Origin: Xylanibacter ruminicola
Lineage (GTDB): Bacteria > Bacteroidota > Bacteroidia > Bacteroidales > Bacteroidaceae
Assembly (NCBI RefSeq): GCF_900107775.1
Contig: NZ_FNRF01000002.1
Location: forward strand, 561,129-625,128
Direction: 5' to 3'
DNA: 64,000 nucleotides
The notes under the pieces were generated by a model. That model searched no databases, was not told the origin of the DNA, and saw only the letters and a list, made by a program, of their open reading frames with translations. This document shows positions 1-9,410 of the stretch, one piece after another (position 1 is the stretch's first letter; each line of letters opens with the position of its first letter). The position numbers and the translations under genes were made by a program.

Positions 1-3000
1 ACTTCAATTTAGGTAATGCATTCACAATGTCGACAGTTTGGACTGAGACATTTATAACGGAGAGTAGAAGATCCAGGATGTAACGGGGCTGGTGATGTTC
101 ACGAGCCCAGTCGTTAGCATCATTCCTGATGAGGGATTTTGTGTCTTGACTGACACAGTATCTCTCAACAATCCATTCAATAGCGGACTTACCGTTTACA
201 ATATATTCGTAGGCCTTAGCTGGAATATTTTCGATGGTGATATTACCGTTGAATATGATTGTGGACTTGTCCTGCTTAGACTTGAAACGCAGCTTATCTA
301 CAACTCGGAAGTAGTCATAGTCGGCATCTGTGCCTGTAAGCTTGCGGTCGCCATGTACGATTACTCCAGGATATGCAGGAACTGTCTCGTAGTTCAGATG
401 CAAGTCGGCCAGCTTCTTTCCATACGTATAGAAGTCCATGAAGTCGTTCACGTTTTCTACGATAGGAATACGTGGTAATGACTTCTTAAGGTCGGCTGCA
501 AAACGCTCGCGGTATGCAGGAGAGTGTAGAATTCCATATACATAGTAGAAAACCATTTCCTTTGTGATGTTTCTAGCTCCACCATAACGGCTTCGAATTT
601 CTTTAAGAATCCAGTCTGTTATACCATCTCTACGAATATATTTTTCATTGGAAACATCATCAAAGAGCGAGCGTTGCTGAATTTTATTTTCTTCGTACCA
701 ATAAAGAGGAAAACACCTGGCGCCAGCACTTAAACTATTATAGTCCGTTATGGAATGTGTAATAGAAATCGGGTTTTCTTTATTATTACCCATACCACTA
801 ACGCATATAATAATATTCTCAGTTTCTTCTGATGGAAATAAATTTTTCCACTGAGCAGGACGTTCAATCAGAGATGAGTCATAATACACATATTGTTTCT
901 GATATGGCCTATATACCGCCTCTTTTATACATGATTTATCATATTTGAGCGTTTTGTTGTTTGATTGGTATTTTTTTAAATTTGCAGACCAGCTTATCTT
1001 TGAAGGGTCAGAGAATAATTCTGAATCCTTTTTCCCCAACTGTGAATTGTAGACTTCTATCATGTTGGAAATAGATGATTGTAATTTTGAACAACCATAT
1101 GAATACACCCAATTATCGCGACTTGTTGCAATACCTAAAACTATATTATTAAAAATACTCTTTGGCTTGATTGAATTCTTGTCTGGAGATACTGGAATAA
1201 GTGAATCATATAAGCCATCACGCATATTTATCCAATCATTTTTCTCATTTGGTTCTAATTCTGACCATTCAATATTACTTATAGAATTAAAATCATGAAC
1301 AACCTTTAGCTTTTGCTCGCGAGTAAGGTAATCACCAATGTCGTGATAAAAAATCCGGGCTTCACCTCTTTTAGTAGGATTTTTTACAAGTAACGTTATC
1401 GTTATTGGTGTTCGGGTGCCTTCGCCAAAAACGCTTCCTCCTTCCTTTCTGCGCTGCTCTCCAGAGGTTCTTGCGTTTCCCCTCAAATTAAATACATATA
1501 TTGATGTAAATTCATCACGTAGGCATTTACGCATACCTTCTTGAGTATTTCCATCTATCCACATGCCGTTACTGATAAAACCTATTATACCTCCTTCGTT
1601 TATAGAGTGGATACGGTCAGATGCCCAACGGAAAGCTTTTATATAGCTATCATATAGAGCATTTTTTAAAGTGGTAGATGCTTCTTTAACGTACGTTTTT
1701 TCTATTCTGCTATCAAGGTGCGGGTATTTCAAATTCTGAGCATCGTCATTTGCGGATTTTTGACCAATAGAATATGGTGGGTTACCAATAATAACTCGGA
1801 CTGGAGCTTTCTTTTGGCGCTGTAGACGCTTTGAATTCTCTGGGAAAAGCTGGGAGAAGATATCGTTGTCACCGTGTTCATTCAGCTGGAATGTATCAGT
1901 AAGGCAAATACCGTCATACATTTCATAGCTGTCAGGATGCATTAAATCGTGATAAACAGACTCAATATTCACGTCGGCAATGTAATAAGCCAGCAGCACG
2001 ATTTCGTTGCAATGGATTTCATTACGGTATTTGCGAAGCATGTCCTCCTTGCGGATTAGTCCACTCTGGAGTAGACGGGTAATGAACGTACCTGTTCCTG
2101 TGAATGGGTCGAGGATGTGGACGTTTTCCTCTGTCAACGAAGTATTGAATTCCTCTTTGAGGATGTCTTCAACAGAGTGTATAATGAAGTCCACACATTC
2201 TACTGGAGTATATACTATACCCAGTTTTTCGACAGTCAATGGGAAAGCGCCTTTGAAGAACTTCTCATAGAGGTTCTTGATGATGGTTTGCTTGCCCTCC
2301 AGATTATCAATGTTGCTAACGTTGTTTCGGACCGATGTGTAGAACTTGTCCAAAACAGCGGTATCCATCTCCATTCCTTCGGCCTCGAGAACGTCAATCA
2401 TGTCTTGCATAGAGCGGGAAACAGCGTTGTTATTGACAAACTGATAGTCCTTGAAAAGTGCATCAAAAACAGGACGTGTAATCATGTGCTGTGCCAACAT
2501 CTCGATGGCCTGGCCAGTGTCGACACTATCGTTGATGTTCTTGTGCAAACCTTTAACGAAGTCGTTAAAGTACTCGCGGGCTTTGGCGTTTTCTTTGATA
2601 AGAGTTGCAATACGCTGGATGAATTTCTGGGCAATTTCTCCAACGGACTTAGCCCAGTTTTCCCAATATAGCTTGTCGCCAACCTTCTCAACAAGGCGGG
2701 CATAGATGCCGTCCTGAAGTTCTCCGAACTGGAGTTCCAGCTGGCGGGCAACTTCTTCTCCTGAAAGCTGAATAGCTTCTTCTCCCACACGGTCAGGGGC
2801 TTCATGACCAACACTATATGTGCCGTGGGGAACACCTGCAACAGTAATCTTTGATGGACGCGTCTTGTTCAAATTAATTTGATTGACATGAGCGTTGAAG
2901 TTCTCATCATGAGAACGAAGGGCGTTGAGGATGGTCCATACGACCTTGAAACGCTCGTTGTCTACAAGAGCTTGTTCTGGTGTTACGTCATTTGGAACGA

Positions 3001-4903
3001 TGACGGGTATGATAATGTAACCGTATTTCTTTTCGTGGTCGGTGCCTTTACCGAATGAACGCATAACACGACCTACAGATTGTACTACTTCAACTTCACT
3101 GTTTCGTGGAGAAAGGAAAAGAACAGCATCCAATGCAGGAACGTCGACACCTTCTGAGAGACAGCGGACGTTGCAAAGAACACGGCATTCGTTGGGGTCT
3201 TCTGCGTCCTGCTTAAGCCATGAGATTAGGCCGTTACGGGTGTTTGCATCCATTGATCCGTCAATATGCTTTGCATAGACGTTTACAACATCGGGACAAT
3301 CCTCTTCACGAATAGATTCCTTATATTCTTCGCAGATACTGTGGAAATAAGTGGCAATCTGCTTTGAAGAGAAATTTGGGTTGCTCTTTGTGGGATTGAT
3401 GGTTTGGCAGAAAGCAACAGCACGCTTCATCAGGATTGGGTCTTGCTCCTTAGTAACTCCGTTGTCGCCTTTGATACGCTTTGAAAGTCCATTGATACAA
3501 CCGATAAGCTTTGTAGCATCGTCGAACTGGAGCTCTTTGATTTTATCCTTATCAGCAGCCATCGTGTACTGTTCCTTGATTCTTGTACGGATAGCCTGAG
3601 GAATGTCGTCTTCACTGACAGTCAAAACCAATACCTTATAATCGGTCAGAAGGCCCTGACTAACAGCATCGTTAAAAGTTAAACGATGGAATTCCTCGCC
3701 ATAGATATCGACGTCGTCCATTGAGCAAAGAACATCATCATTTTCTTTAGCCTTAATTTTTACTGACTCCCTGTAAAGGCGTGGGGTGGCGGTCATATAG
3801 AGGCGACGTTTTGCACGAATGAAATCATTATTATGGATTTTCGTGAAGTTGCTTTCGGAGCGATCCTTCAGGATAACGCCTGTTGTACGGTGAGCTTCGT
3901 CGCAGATAATCAGGTCGACTTCGCGTCCATAAGCATCAATGGCTTCTTTGACAACATCGATACTCTGGTAAGTGGAGAAGATTACCGTTCTGCTATCGTC
4001 CTTGTCGTAGCGACGGAGCTGCTGAAGAATAGACTTGGTGTTCGTAGTAGCCGGAACAGCAAGGTCGATGATGCTGGCGTCTTCTTCGTCAGCGTCAATC
4101 ATTTGACGAGTAACCTTGGCGTCAGAGCAGACGCAAACAGCCTTCAATGGGTCTTGCTTGTCTGCCATCCATGCATTCAGAGTCTGTCCAAGAAGGGCAA
4201 TACTTGGAACCAGGAAAACGACAAAGGCGTCCTTGTCGGTCATTTGCTCCATGATTTTGAGCGATGTGTAGGTCTTACCTGTACCACACGCCATAATCAG
4301 CTTTCCTCTATCATGCTTTTTCTCAACGAAATACTCGTAGGCTTTGGACATGGCAATCAACTGGTGTCTCATTGGCTGCTTGCCAGATAGTCTAGCCTCG
4401 TCGCCATAGATGTTGTTGCGAAGCTTTTCCCAGTCTACAGCAGATATCTCGAGGTCATAGAGCGAAATGCGGTTGAATGGTTTGCTCAAGCCCTGTATTG
4501 CTTGTTCAGCATTCGGGCCCCATTTCTTGCGTGATGTTTGCACCCAAACAAGATTACTAAACTCTTTTGTCTGGAATGTATCAGCGTCAATGAAGGTGCG
4601 GCTTGCGTTTGCTAAGAAACTATCTACGGCAGACTTGTCGATGGTAGCGTCCTCTGCATAGCACTTACACTGGATGGCCCAGTAGTCGCCATATTCTGTT
4701 TTGGCAACAAGGTCGATACCAAGATCTTTGCCTCCAAAGGCCTTGCGACCAGGGAATTCTTCCCACAGCCAAACCTCTTCAAGCTGTGAATAACGTGGGT
4801 CGGTGAGGAACCAGAACTTCATCAGACGTTCAAAATCTGAACCTTTCGCCTTTTCTGTAAGTGATTTTAGGCGTATCTCGGATAATATATCGTTTATTGT
4901 CAT
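1..4903 (-). CDS. Type ISP-like restriction-modification enzyme (nuclease-helicase-methyltransferase), 3' end outside window
   Basis: A single open frame begins with an ATG at 4903 and stays open for about 1,634 codons to the left edge, so the C-terminus is cut off. Seen in order: an Mrr-like PD-(D/E)xK nuclease with Glu25, Asp64 and the Q-C-K triad at 78-80; an SF2 helicase with Walker A ACGTGKT (205-211), DEAH (335-338) and a TATP motif; then an N6-adenine methyltransferase with DPFTGTG near residue 930 and NPPY near 1041, followed by a long region that should hold target recognition. This order matches type ISP (LlaBIII-like) enzymes, which cut and methylate with one polypeptide and translocate DNA. 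Known members are about 1,600 residues, so little is missing. No separate specificity subunit is seen nearby. A 57-residue membrane protein lies 35 bp upstream. Confidence 0.9.
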   Translation of the reverse strand, partial: MTINDILSEIRLKSLTEKAKGSDFERLMKFWFLTDPRYSQLEEVWLWEEFPGRKAFGGKDLGIDLVAKTEYGDYWAIQCKCYAEDATIDKSAVDSFLANASRTFIDADTFQTKEFSNLVWVQTSRKKWGPNAEQAIQGLSKPFNRISLYDLEISAVDWEKLRNNIYGDEARLSGKQPMRHQLIAMSKAYEYFVEKKHDRGKLIMACGTGKTYTSLKIMEQMTDKDAFVVFLVPSIALLGQTLNAWMADKQDPLKAVCVCSDAKVTRQMIDADEEDASIIDLAVPATTNTKSILQQLRRYDKDDSRTVIFSTYQSIDVVKEAIDAYGREVDLIICDEAHRTTGVILKDRSESNFTKIHNNDFIRAKRRLYMTATPRLYRESVKIKAKENDDVLCSMDDVDIYGEEFHRLTFNDAVSQGLLTDYKVLVLTVSEDDIPQAIRTRIKEQYTMAADKDKIKELQFDDATKLIGCINGLSKRIKGDNGVTKEQDPILMKRAVAFCQTINPTKSNPNFSSKQIATYFHSICEEYKESIREEDCPDVVNVYAKHIDGSMDANTRNGLISWLKQDAEDPNECRVLCNVRCLSEGVDVPALDAVLFLSPRNSEVEVVQSVGRVMRSFGKGTDHEKKYGYIIIPVIVPNDVTPEQALVDNERFKVVWTILNALRSHDENFNAHVNQINLNKTRPSKITVAGVPHGTYSVGHEAPDRVGEEAIQLSGEEVARQLELQFGELQDGIYARLVEKVGDKLYWENWAKSVGEIAQKFIQRIATLIKENAKAREYFNDFVKGLHKNINDSVDTGQAIEMLAQHMITRPVFDALFKDYQFVNNNAVSRSMQDMIDVLEAEGMEMDTAVLDKFYTSVRNNVSNIDNLEGKQTIIKNLYEKFFKGAFPLTVEKLGIVYTPVECVDFIIHSVEDILKEEFNTSLTEENVHILDPFTGTGTFITRLLQSGLIRKEDMLRKYRNEIHCNEIVLLAYYIADVNIESVYHDLMHPDSYEMYDGICLTDTFQLNEHGDNDIFSQLFPENSKRLQRQKKAPVRVIIGNPPYSIGQKSANDDAQNLKYPHLDSRIEKTYVKEASTTLKNALYDSYIKAFRWASDRIHSINEGGIIGFISNGMWIDGNTQEGMRKCLRDEFTSIYVFNLRGNARTSGEQRRKEGGSVFGEGTRTPITITLLVKNPTKRGEARIFYHDIGDYLTREQKLKVVHDFNSISNIEWSELEPNEKNDWINMRDGLYDSLIPVSPDKNSIKPKSIFNNIVLGIATSRDNWVYSYGCSKLQSSISNMIEVYNSQLGKKDSELFSDPSKISWSANLKKYQSNNKTLKYDKSCIKEAVYRPYQKQYVYYDSSLIERPAQWKNLFPSEETENIIICVSGMGNNKENPISITHSITDYNSLSAGARCFPLYWYEENKIQQRSLFDDVSNEKYIRRDGITDWILKEIRSRYGGARNITKEMVFYYVYGILHSPAYRERFAADLKKSLPRIPIVENVNDFMDFYTYGKKLADLHLNYETVPAYPGVIVHGDRKLTGTDADYDYFRVVDKLRFKSKQDKSTIIFNGNITIENIPAKAYEYIVNGKSAIEWIVERYCVSQDTKSLIRNDANDWAREHHQPRYILDLLLSVINVSVQTVDIVNALPKLK

Positions 4904-4938
4904 TGTTGCTGTTACTTCTTTGTCTCAGGTTTATATTT

Positions 4939-5112
4939 TTAGTTGAACTTAATTGTATTTGTTGAAACCTTTGGCTTGTTATACTTCTTTCCTAACATAA
5001 AGCCTATAGCAAATGCAATTCCCAGCAAAAGAAGGACGCTAATAGCTACATACCATCGACCTTCAGGGGTAAACCATGCTGCGGGCAAATATTCATACCA
5101 ATGTTCAATCAT
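4939..5112 (-). CDS. 57-residue single-span membrane protein upstream of the restriction enzyme
   Basis: The frame starts at ATG 5112 and stops at TAA 4939-4941. It encodes an aromatic, mildly acidic N-terminus, one hydrophobic stretch at about residues 22-40 (VAISVLLLLGIAFAIGFML) and a Lys-rich cytoplasmic-type tail (GKKYNKPK). The gene ends 35 bp before the ATG of the restriction-modification gene in the same direction, so the two are probably co-transcribed. I do not recognise a family. A role in the restriction system is only suggested by position; small membrane proteins of this shape are also common as unconnected genes. Confidence 0.55.
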   Translation of the reverse strand: MIEHWYEYLPAAWFTPEGRWYVAISVLLLLGIAFAIGFMLGKKYNKPKVSTNTIKFN

Positions 5113-5416
5113 AATTTGTTTTTATCTAAATACAGAAACTCCCAAGCAAGTGTCTCGACAGGTGACCAAACCTTTTAATACACTGCAAGGGAGTCTTGTT
5201 ATATCATATGTTGTTGGCATTTCTGCCTGGTGGGTCTTTGTCGGGTAGTAAGTATGGCTGTGCCAAAGTTTACTAATTGGCTACAAATTTACTATTTTCT
5301 TGGGAAAGATAAGGGGGAATAATTGATATTTTAAAATATTTTAAAAGTAGGGCGTTGAAAAGAGAATGTCTTGAGCTCTCTTGATTGAGATTTAAATATT
5401 GACAGAACTTTCGAAT
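5113..5416. other. Intergenic region, no gene seen
   Basis: About 300 bp between the lipoprotein gene and the small membrane protein. It is AT-rich with short runs of T and A. No frame with good coding character, hairpin or tRNA was seen. Confidence 0.4.
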
Positions 5417-5779
5417 TTAGAAATAGATGGTGGTGTCGCCGGCCCATGCTGTGTCTATTGTAATTATAAGTTTAATACCTCCAGCCTGTGCGGCTTTGGT
5501 GATGTTATTTCTTATCTCCGGGTAGAGAGGATTTGCTTTTTCTTCGGGGTTCTTTATTACGTATGTTTCTACCTTTGTGGCGAAGCGGTGGATACTGTCC
5601 GTGGTGGCAGCTGGGAGGTGGGTGGATTCGTCATAATAGTTAAGCATGATGTTGCAATCGCGATTATCTTTGCTGCATGACGATGCGAACGAGACAGCGG
5701 CAAATGTGAATGCCACTATAAGAAGAGCGTGAAGACTCTTAATGGAGATACTTAAGCTTATATATTCTTTCATTATCAT
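5417..5779 (-). CDS. Small lipoprotein of unknown function
   Basis: The 120-residue product has a charged start, a hydrophobic stretch (about residues 17-32) and a lipobox-like FASSC, so it should be exported and lipid-anchored at the outer or inner membrane. The mature part of about 85 residues has no motif I recognise. A TATCTTTG -7 box lies at 5796-5803, just upstream, supporting the start at 5779 (an alternative Met is at residue 3). It is transcribed alone, toward the restriction gene. The function is unknown. Confidence 0.65.
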   Translation of the reverse strand: MIMKEYISLSISIKSLHALLIVAFTFAAVSFASSCSKDNRDCNIMLNYYDESTHLPAATTDSIHRFATKVETYVIKNPEEKANPLYPEIRNNITKAAQAGGIKLIITIDTAWAGDTTIYF

Positions 5780-5795
5780 TATTGGTTTATGGTTG

Positions 5796-5803
5796 CAAAG
5801 ATA
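5796..5803 (-). promoter_or_regulatory. Bacteroidetes -7 box (TATCTTTG) for the small lipoprotein
   Basis: Read on the minus strand the sequence is TATCTTTG followed by C, the usual TAnnTTTG form. A TTTG lies about 24 bp further upstream, slightly longer than the usual -33 spacing. Confidence 0.6.
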
Positions 5804-5851
5804 GTGTTTTTTTTAGTATTATATTCTCAAAACACTATTTTTTTTTAAATA

Positions 5852-5892
5852 GTCCTGCTATCGATAAGTGTGAATACTATAGATAGCAGGAC
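5852..5892 (-). terminator. Hairpin terminator downstream of the WYL regulator
   Basis: A perfect 11-bp inverted repeat (GTCCTGCTATC at 5852-5862 and GATAGCAGGAC at 5882-5892) with a 19-nt loop follows the stop of the WYL gene. In the minus direction it is followed by ATTTAAAAAAAAAT rather than a clean U-run, so termination strength is uncertain. Confidence 0.6.
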
Positions 5893-5905
5893 GAGTACTA
5901 GATAT

Positions 5906-6637
5906 TTAATCTTTGGACATATGTTTGGTATAGAAATCCTGCAGGGGGAAGTCTTTGTTTGGAATGAATTCTATGTCATATGAAGTGGTGATGTGTATTA
6001 TACTGTCAATTGGAATCTTGGCTGCACACTCATTTGTAGAGTCGTGGCAAAGAAGATAATATTTCGGGCAGTCGAACATGATATAGTACGGATGTACAAC
6101 AATAACTTCTTCAGCTTTTTTGTTTGACTTACAAGTAATGAGAGCTGGCGATTTAGAACGGATATGCTGGTAAATAGACTTGAATATTTTACAAGCTAAC
6201 TTAGAAGGAGTTTTCTTATAAAGCACAATAGGTTCACTTTCGACATCAACTTCAAGCATGTCAGAAAGCCTACGTGAGAGGGATTCGTAAATCAAAGTAC
6301 CTTGTATAGGGTCACAAAAAAGGATAGACATCAGAGCCGAATGAAGATGTTCTATCTCATCAAAAGTGAACGTGTTTTTGAAAATGGAATTACCGATTTG
6401 TTCATAACGATAATAGTTCTCATAACTGCGACGTTCTACACGGATTTTCCTACGATATACATACCGGATTGTATCTATATCGTTTCTAATAGTGTTGCTT
6501 GAAACTGGTGGAAATCCGTTAGCCTCAAGTCCGTCATTTACTGCTTCCAACATCTCTTTTATTGAGCTTCCATGTAGTCTATTTAATAGGCGGTCGATGA
6601 TAATTTCTCGAGCCGCAGCATGTTTTGTATTTGCCAT
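5906..6637 (-). CDS. WYL-domain transcriptional regulator
   Basis: I prefer the Met at 6637 (MANTKHAAAREI), giving 243 residues; an in-frame Met 21 codons earlier would add a hydrophobic stretch unlike the family. The N-terminal half looks like a winged helix-turn-helix (segment around NTIRNDIDTIRY). The C-terminal half carries a WYL-like core, HPYYIMFDCPKYYLLCH followed by IPIDSI, as in WYL proteins that sense small ligands or nucleic acid and control mobile-element or defence genes. It is the last gene of the phage-like module, 158 bp downstream of the large terminase on the same strand, and is followed by a hairpin. By inference it is a regulator of the module. Confidence 0.75.
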   Translation of the reverse strand: MANTKHAAAREIIIDRLLNRLHGSSIKEMLEAVNDGLEANGFPPVSSNTIRNDIDTIRYVYRRKIRVERRSYENYYRYEQIGNSIFKNTFTFDEIEHLHSALMSILFCDPIQGTLIYESLSRRLSDMLEVDVESEPIVLYKKTPSKLACKIFKSIYQHIRSKSPALITCKSNKKAEEVIVVHPYYIMFDCPKYYLLCHDSTNECAAKIPIDSIIHITTSYDIEFIPNKDFPLQDFYTKHMSKD

Positions 6638-6794
6638 TTTTGCTATAATTAAATCTAATGATCCGTAAACGAGATGCAAAATTATAAAATTAATATTCAA
6701 TAATAACAGATACCACCAGAAAACAGTATGATTTCGGACACTTTTTCCGAAATACGAACTAAACTTTTACAAATAGACTGGAAAAGATTGCATT

Positions 6795-8543
6795 TTACAT
6801 AATACCACCTAAAGATATGGGATATGTTTCATGCTGGGGGAACTTCTCACAACCGATGTACAGGGTATCAAAAGCATCGGTGCCGTCAGTACGATGCTCG
6901 AGCAGGTCCTCTTCAGACTCGGGCTGCTTCTCCATAGACTTGTTCTTGCGGAAGCCCAATCTACCCCGCTCTACCCCAGCCGACTGGATAGCCAGGATGA
7001 GATCGTCATTATTCTGGCGATTGAAGAACGGCATGAGGCGCTGCTTACCGGCGAAGCCCTGATTGATGAGCAGGTATTTCTCATCGTGGCGCATAGGGTT
7101 GCCTAGGTACACATCTTGTACCTGCCACCCGTGGCGCTCAAATTCATGGACGACGACGTAGCGGAAGTCCTGGTCATTCACGGCATAGTTCGAGCCGAGG
7201 GCCGTGGCGTCGTAGTAGAAGATGACCGTCTTGTTCTGATGATAAGCGTAGTATGCGCAGAAATCATCGACCAAGGCGGGAATCTTACGCTCGAACTTGA
7301 CGTAGAAAGATTTGAGAATATTCAGGCGGGAGCCAGATGGCTGGCCGGCTACAATCCAGTTGATATTAGCATTATAGTCCATGCCGATGCAAATCGGGGC
7401 CAGGGGATTCACATCCTCGTCGGCGCGGCTGTCTATACAGCTGCCGAGGGTGCTGAACTGCGAAGCTGCCTTGATGTCGTAGTTCTGCTGTGACGTCTCC
7501 TTAAGGATCTTGTCGTAACCGAGCTCGTCGAGGTAAGCAAAGTTCGAGGCATCATACTTGTGATGCTCCTGCATCGAGGAGTAAAATCCGTCGTGTGTGA
7601 TGCCGATACGCTGGCAAAGGATGGATGTCTGAAAGGTCTTGGGTGTCAAGTCACGTTTCATCTGACGCAGATACTCTTCGCCCAGGAGCTGCAGATTCTC
7701 AATGGTGCTGTACTCTTTGTAGTACACCGCCACTGAGCGGAACTTGTTGAGCGACTGGTCCAACCATTTCAAGTAGCCTTTCAGGTACTGAGGAATGGGC
7801 TGGTGTTGCTCTTTCAGACGGGCGATACGTTCCTTTGTTTCCCAAATCTTATAGATGGTGCCCTGAATGGTGGCAATCAGTTCTGGATCCATCTTCTCCC
7901 GATAATGCAGGAACCAGGAACCTTTCTGGGTCTGTGGCATATCGGATAGAACCATCATTGAGTGATTGAACGAATGATGGCCGAAGTACGAACGAATACC
8001 GCCGTTAGCGGGAAGCGTTTCATCCTTCAGTTTATTATAATCAATGAACTTGGCTTCGTCTATAAGCAGCCAAGAGAGTGTCAGAGAGTTAGAAGAACCA
8101 GGGCGGTCCTGAGAGATGATAACTGCTATGGAGCCGTTGTAGAACGTGATGACGTGTTCATAGTCAGCAGGCTCGGTAATAGGCTTGGCAAAGGACTTCG
8201 GGGGCTTGCGACCAACGACGTAGTGGATACCGTTGAGATATCCCCAGCGCTTCCATGCTGCAAGCAGACCAGGGATGGTGTTTGTCAGGCCGTGTTTGAA
8301 TGTTGGAACCACAATTCCCCCAGTGGAACCGGGCATTCTCTGCATATTTCTTAAGACGAATGGCGAGGCTATGGAGTCTGTTTTACCGGTACGGCGACCA
8401 GCGACAATGACTGTTGTCTTGGCACCGATGTACTGTGCCATCAGCTGGGGCTTATTGAAGTACACGCGCTTTTCGTGCTTACGGGCTTCATTGTCCCATT
8501 GCTTTAGGAGTTCAGGGTTTGTATGAGGGGATTGTGTGGACAT
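6795..8543 (-). CDS. terL: Phage terminase large subunit
   Basis: The 582-residue ATPase-nuclease would cut and pump DNA into a procapsid. Seen: Walker A GRRTGKT (49-55), Walker B LLIDE (159-163), and an RNase H-like nuclease with its acidic residues in GMDYN (Asp389), YYDAT (Asp445) and TDGTDAFDTL (near 560). The length fits the family and both domains look intact. It starts at an ATG directly after a 14-bp inverted repeat that contains -7-like boxes. A truncated copy of its first 40 codons lies 0.8 kb upstream. It is the last packaging gene of the module, with the WYL regulator following. Confidence 0.9.
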   Translation of the reverse strand: MSTQSPHTNPELLKQWDNEARKHEKRVYFNKPQLMAQYIGAKTTVIVAGRRTGKTDSIASPFVLRNMQRMPGSTGGIVVPTFKHGLTNTIPGLLAAWKRWGYLNGIHYVVGRKPPKSFAKPITEPADYEHVITFYNGSIAVIISQDRPGSSNSLTLSWLLIDEAKFIDYNKLKDETLPANGGIRSYFGHHSFNHSMMVLSDMPQTQKGSWFLHYREKMDPELIATIQGTIYKIWETKERIARLKEQHQPIPQYLKGYLKWLDQSLNKFRSVAVYYKEYSTIENLQLLGEEYLRQMKRDLTPKTFQTSILCQRIGITHDGFYSSMQEHHKYDASNFAYLDELGYDKILKETSQQNYDIKAASQFSTLGSCIDSRADEDVNPLAPICIGMDYNANINWIVAGQPSGSRLNILKSFYVKFERKIPALVDDFCAYYAYHQNKTVIFYYDATALGSNYAVNDQDFRYVVVHEFERHGWQVQDVYLGNPMRHDEKYLLINQGFAGKQRLMPFFNRQNNDDLILAIQSAGVERGRLGFRKNKSMEKQPESEEDLLEHRTDGTDAFDTLYIGCEKFPQHETYPISLGGIM

Positions 8544-8578
8544 AATAATACCTTTGCTTTTAGGGCAAAGGTATTATT
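8544..8578 (-). promoter_or_regulatory. Perfect 14-bp inverted repeat containing TACCTTTG boxes immediately before terL
   Basis: AATAATACCTTTGC at 8544-8557 and its exact complement at 8565-8578 are separated by 7 nt. Each arm carries TACCTTTG, the -7 form used in this genome, one per strand. The right arm is oriented toward terL with its box about 24-30 bp from the ATG. The repeat could be an operator over the promoter or an RNA hairpin at the start codon. A decayed copy lies at about 9347-9377. Confidence 0.65.
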
Positions 8579-8674
8579 TACTGACAAGACGAAGAAAGAC
8601 ATGGAATATTGTTCAAATCGATACTTAGTAACAACCGCCAATTATCAACATCGTCACTCTTTTATTATGCCTTG

Positions 8675-9115
8675 TTAAATCTTTATTTTGTTAGGAGGAT
8701 ATGCTACGTTGTTCTTGAATAGGAGCTCCTGTAGCACATTGATATAATCATTCTGCTTTTCAATAATACTCTTAAAATCAGATAATTTATTTTCTGAGAG
8801 AAGTGAAGAAACCATACGAGACTCAAGAATCGCTGATTGGCTCTTAGACTGTTTACAACGCTTAAGGTCTTGTTCTAATTGCATGATTCTTACTCGCGCC
8901 TCTTTCAGTTTTCTCTTCGTTTCTGACGCATTCTCTTGAACTTTCTTGGCTTCAATGTAAAACCTCGCCCATTTATCTTGGTCTTTTCTATAAGCCTTGA
9001 GAATGTACTTCATCCTTACCTCGAAAGGAATCTCGTCATCATCCAGTATATATTTGCGACCGATAAACTCGTTGTCGCTCTCTTCTTCGTCTATTTGAGA
9101 ATTAAATTCTTTCAT
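8675..9115 (-). CDS. Coiled-coil protein of unknown function inserted between two copies of the terL 5' end
   Basis: The 146-residue protein has an acidic N-terminus (EEESDNEF), a charged helical middle (about residues 55-100, rich in Lys, Glu, Gln with heptad-like spacing) typical of a coiled coil, and a short C-terminal tail. There is no recognisable domain. Its own -7 box TACCTTTG lies at 9159-9166. It sits between the truncated and the full copy of the terminase start, which suggests arrival together with the duplication. It may be an accessory (moron-like) gene; this is inference. Confidence 0.7.
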   Translation of the reverse strand: MKEFNSQIDEEESDNEFIGRKYILDDDEIPFEVRMKYILKAYRKDQDKWARFYIEAKKVQENASETKRKLKEARVRIMQLEQDLKRCKQSKSQSAILESRMVSSLLSENKLSDFKSIIEKQNDYINVLQELLFKNNVAYPPNKIKI

Positions 9116-9158
9116 TGATAAATAACTTGTTAGAACCTTGGTTTATATTAAACGAGTG

Positions 9159-9166
9159 CAAAGGTA
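9159..9166 (-). promoter_or_regulatory. -7 box (TACCTTTG) for the coiled-coil gene
   Basis: Minus-strand TACCTTTGC lies about 45 bp before the ATG at 9115. Confidence 0.65.
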
Positions 9167-9193
9167 TATAAATCCATTTAATTAGCCAAAGGT

Positions 9194-9346
9194 TTATCTG
9201 GAAAATGCAGGAAAAAGGGGAAGATCGCCGATGTATTGAGCAATCAGCTGGGGAGTGTTGAAGTACACGCACTTTTCGTACTGGTGTGCTTCGGAGTCCC
9301 ATTGCTTCAGGAGTTTAGGGCTTGTATGAGGGGATTGTGTGGACAT
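9194..9346 (-). pseudogene. Truncated duplicate of the terminase large subunit N-terminus
   Basis: The ATG at 9346 opens a 50-codon frame. Its first 40 residues differ from terL at few positions (MSTQSPHTSPKLLKQWD against MSTQSPHTNPELLKQWD), and then it diverges just before the Walker A and stops. DNA similarity continues past the start codon into the upstream promoter/inverted repeat, where the repeat is decayed. It is therefore a partial gene duplication of about 150 bp and not an independent gene. Whether the 50-residue peptide is made is unknown. Confidence 0.85.
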
Positions 9347-9410
9347 AAAAATACCTTTGCTTTTGAGTCAAAGGTAAGTATTACTTATCGGTAGTAGAAA
9401 GATACTTACG

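Noticed and set aside
4943..5248. Plus-strand open frame of 101 codons
   Set aside because: It is antisense to the 57-residue membrane protein, which has better protein character.
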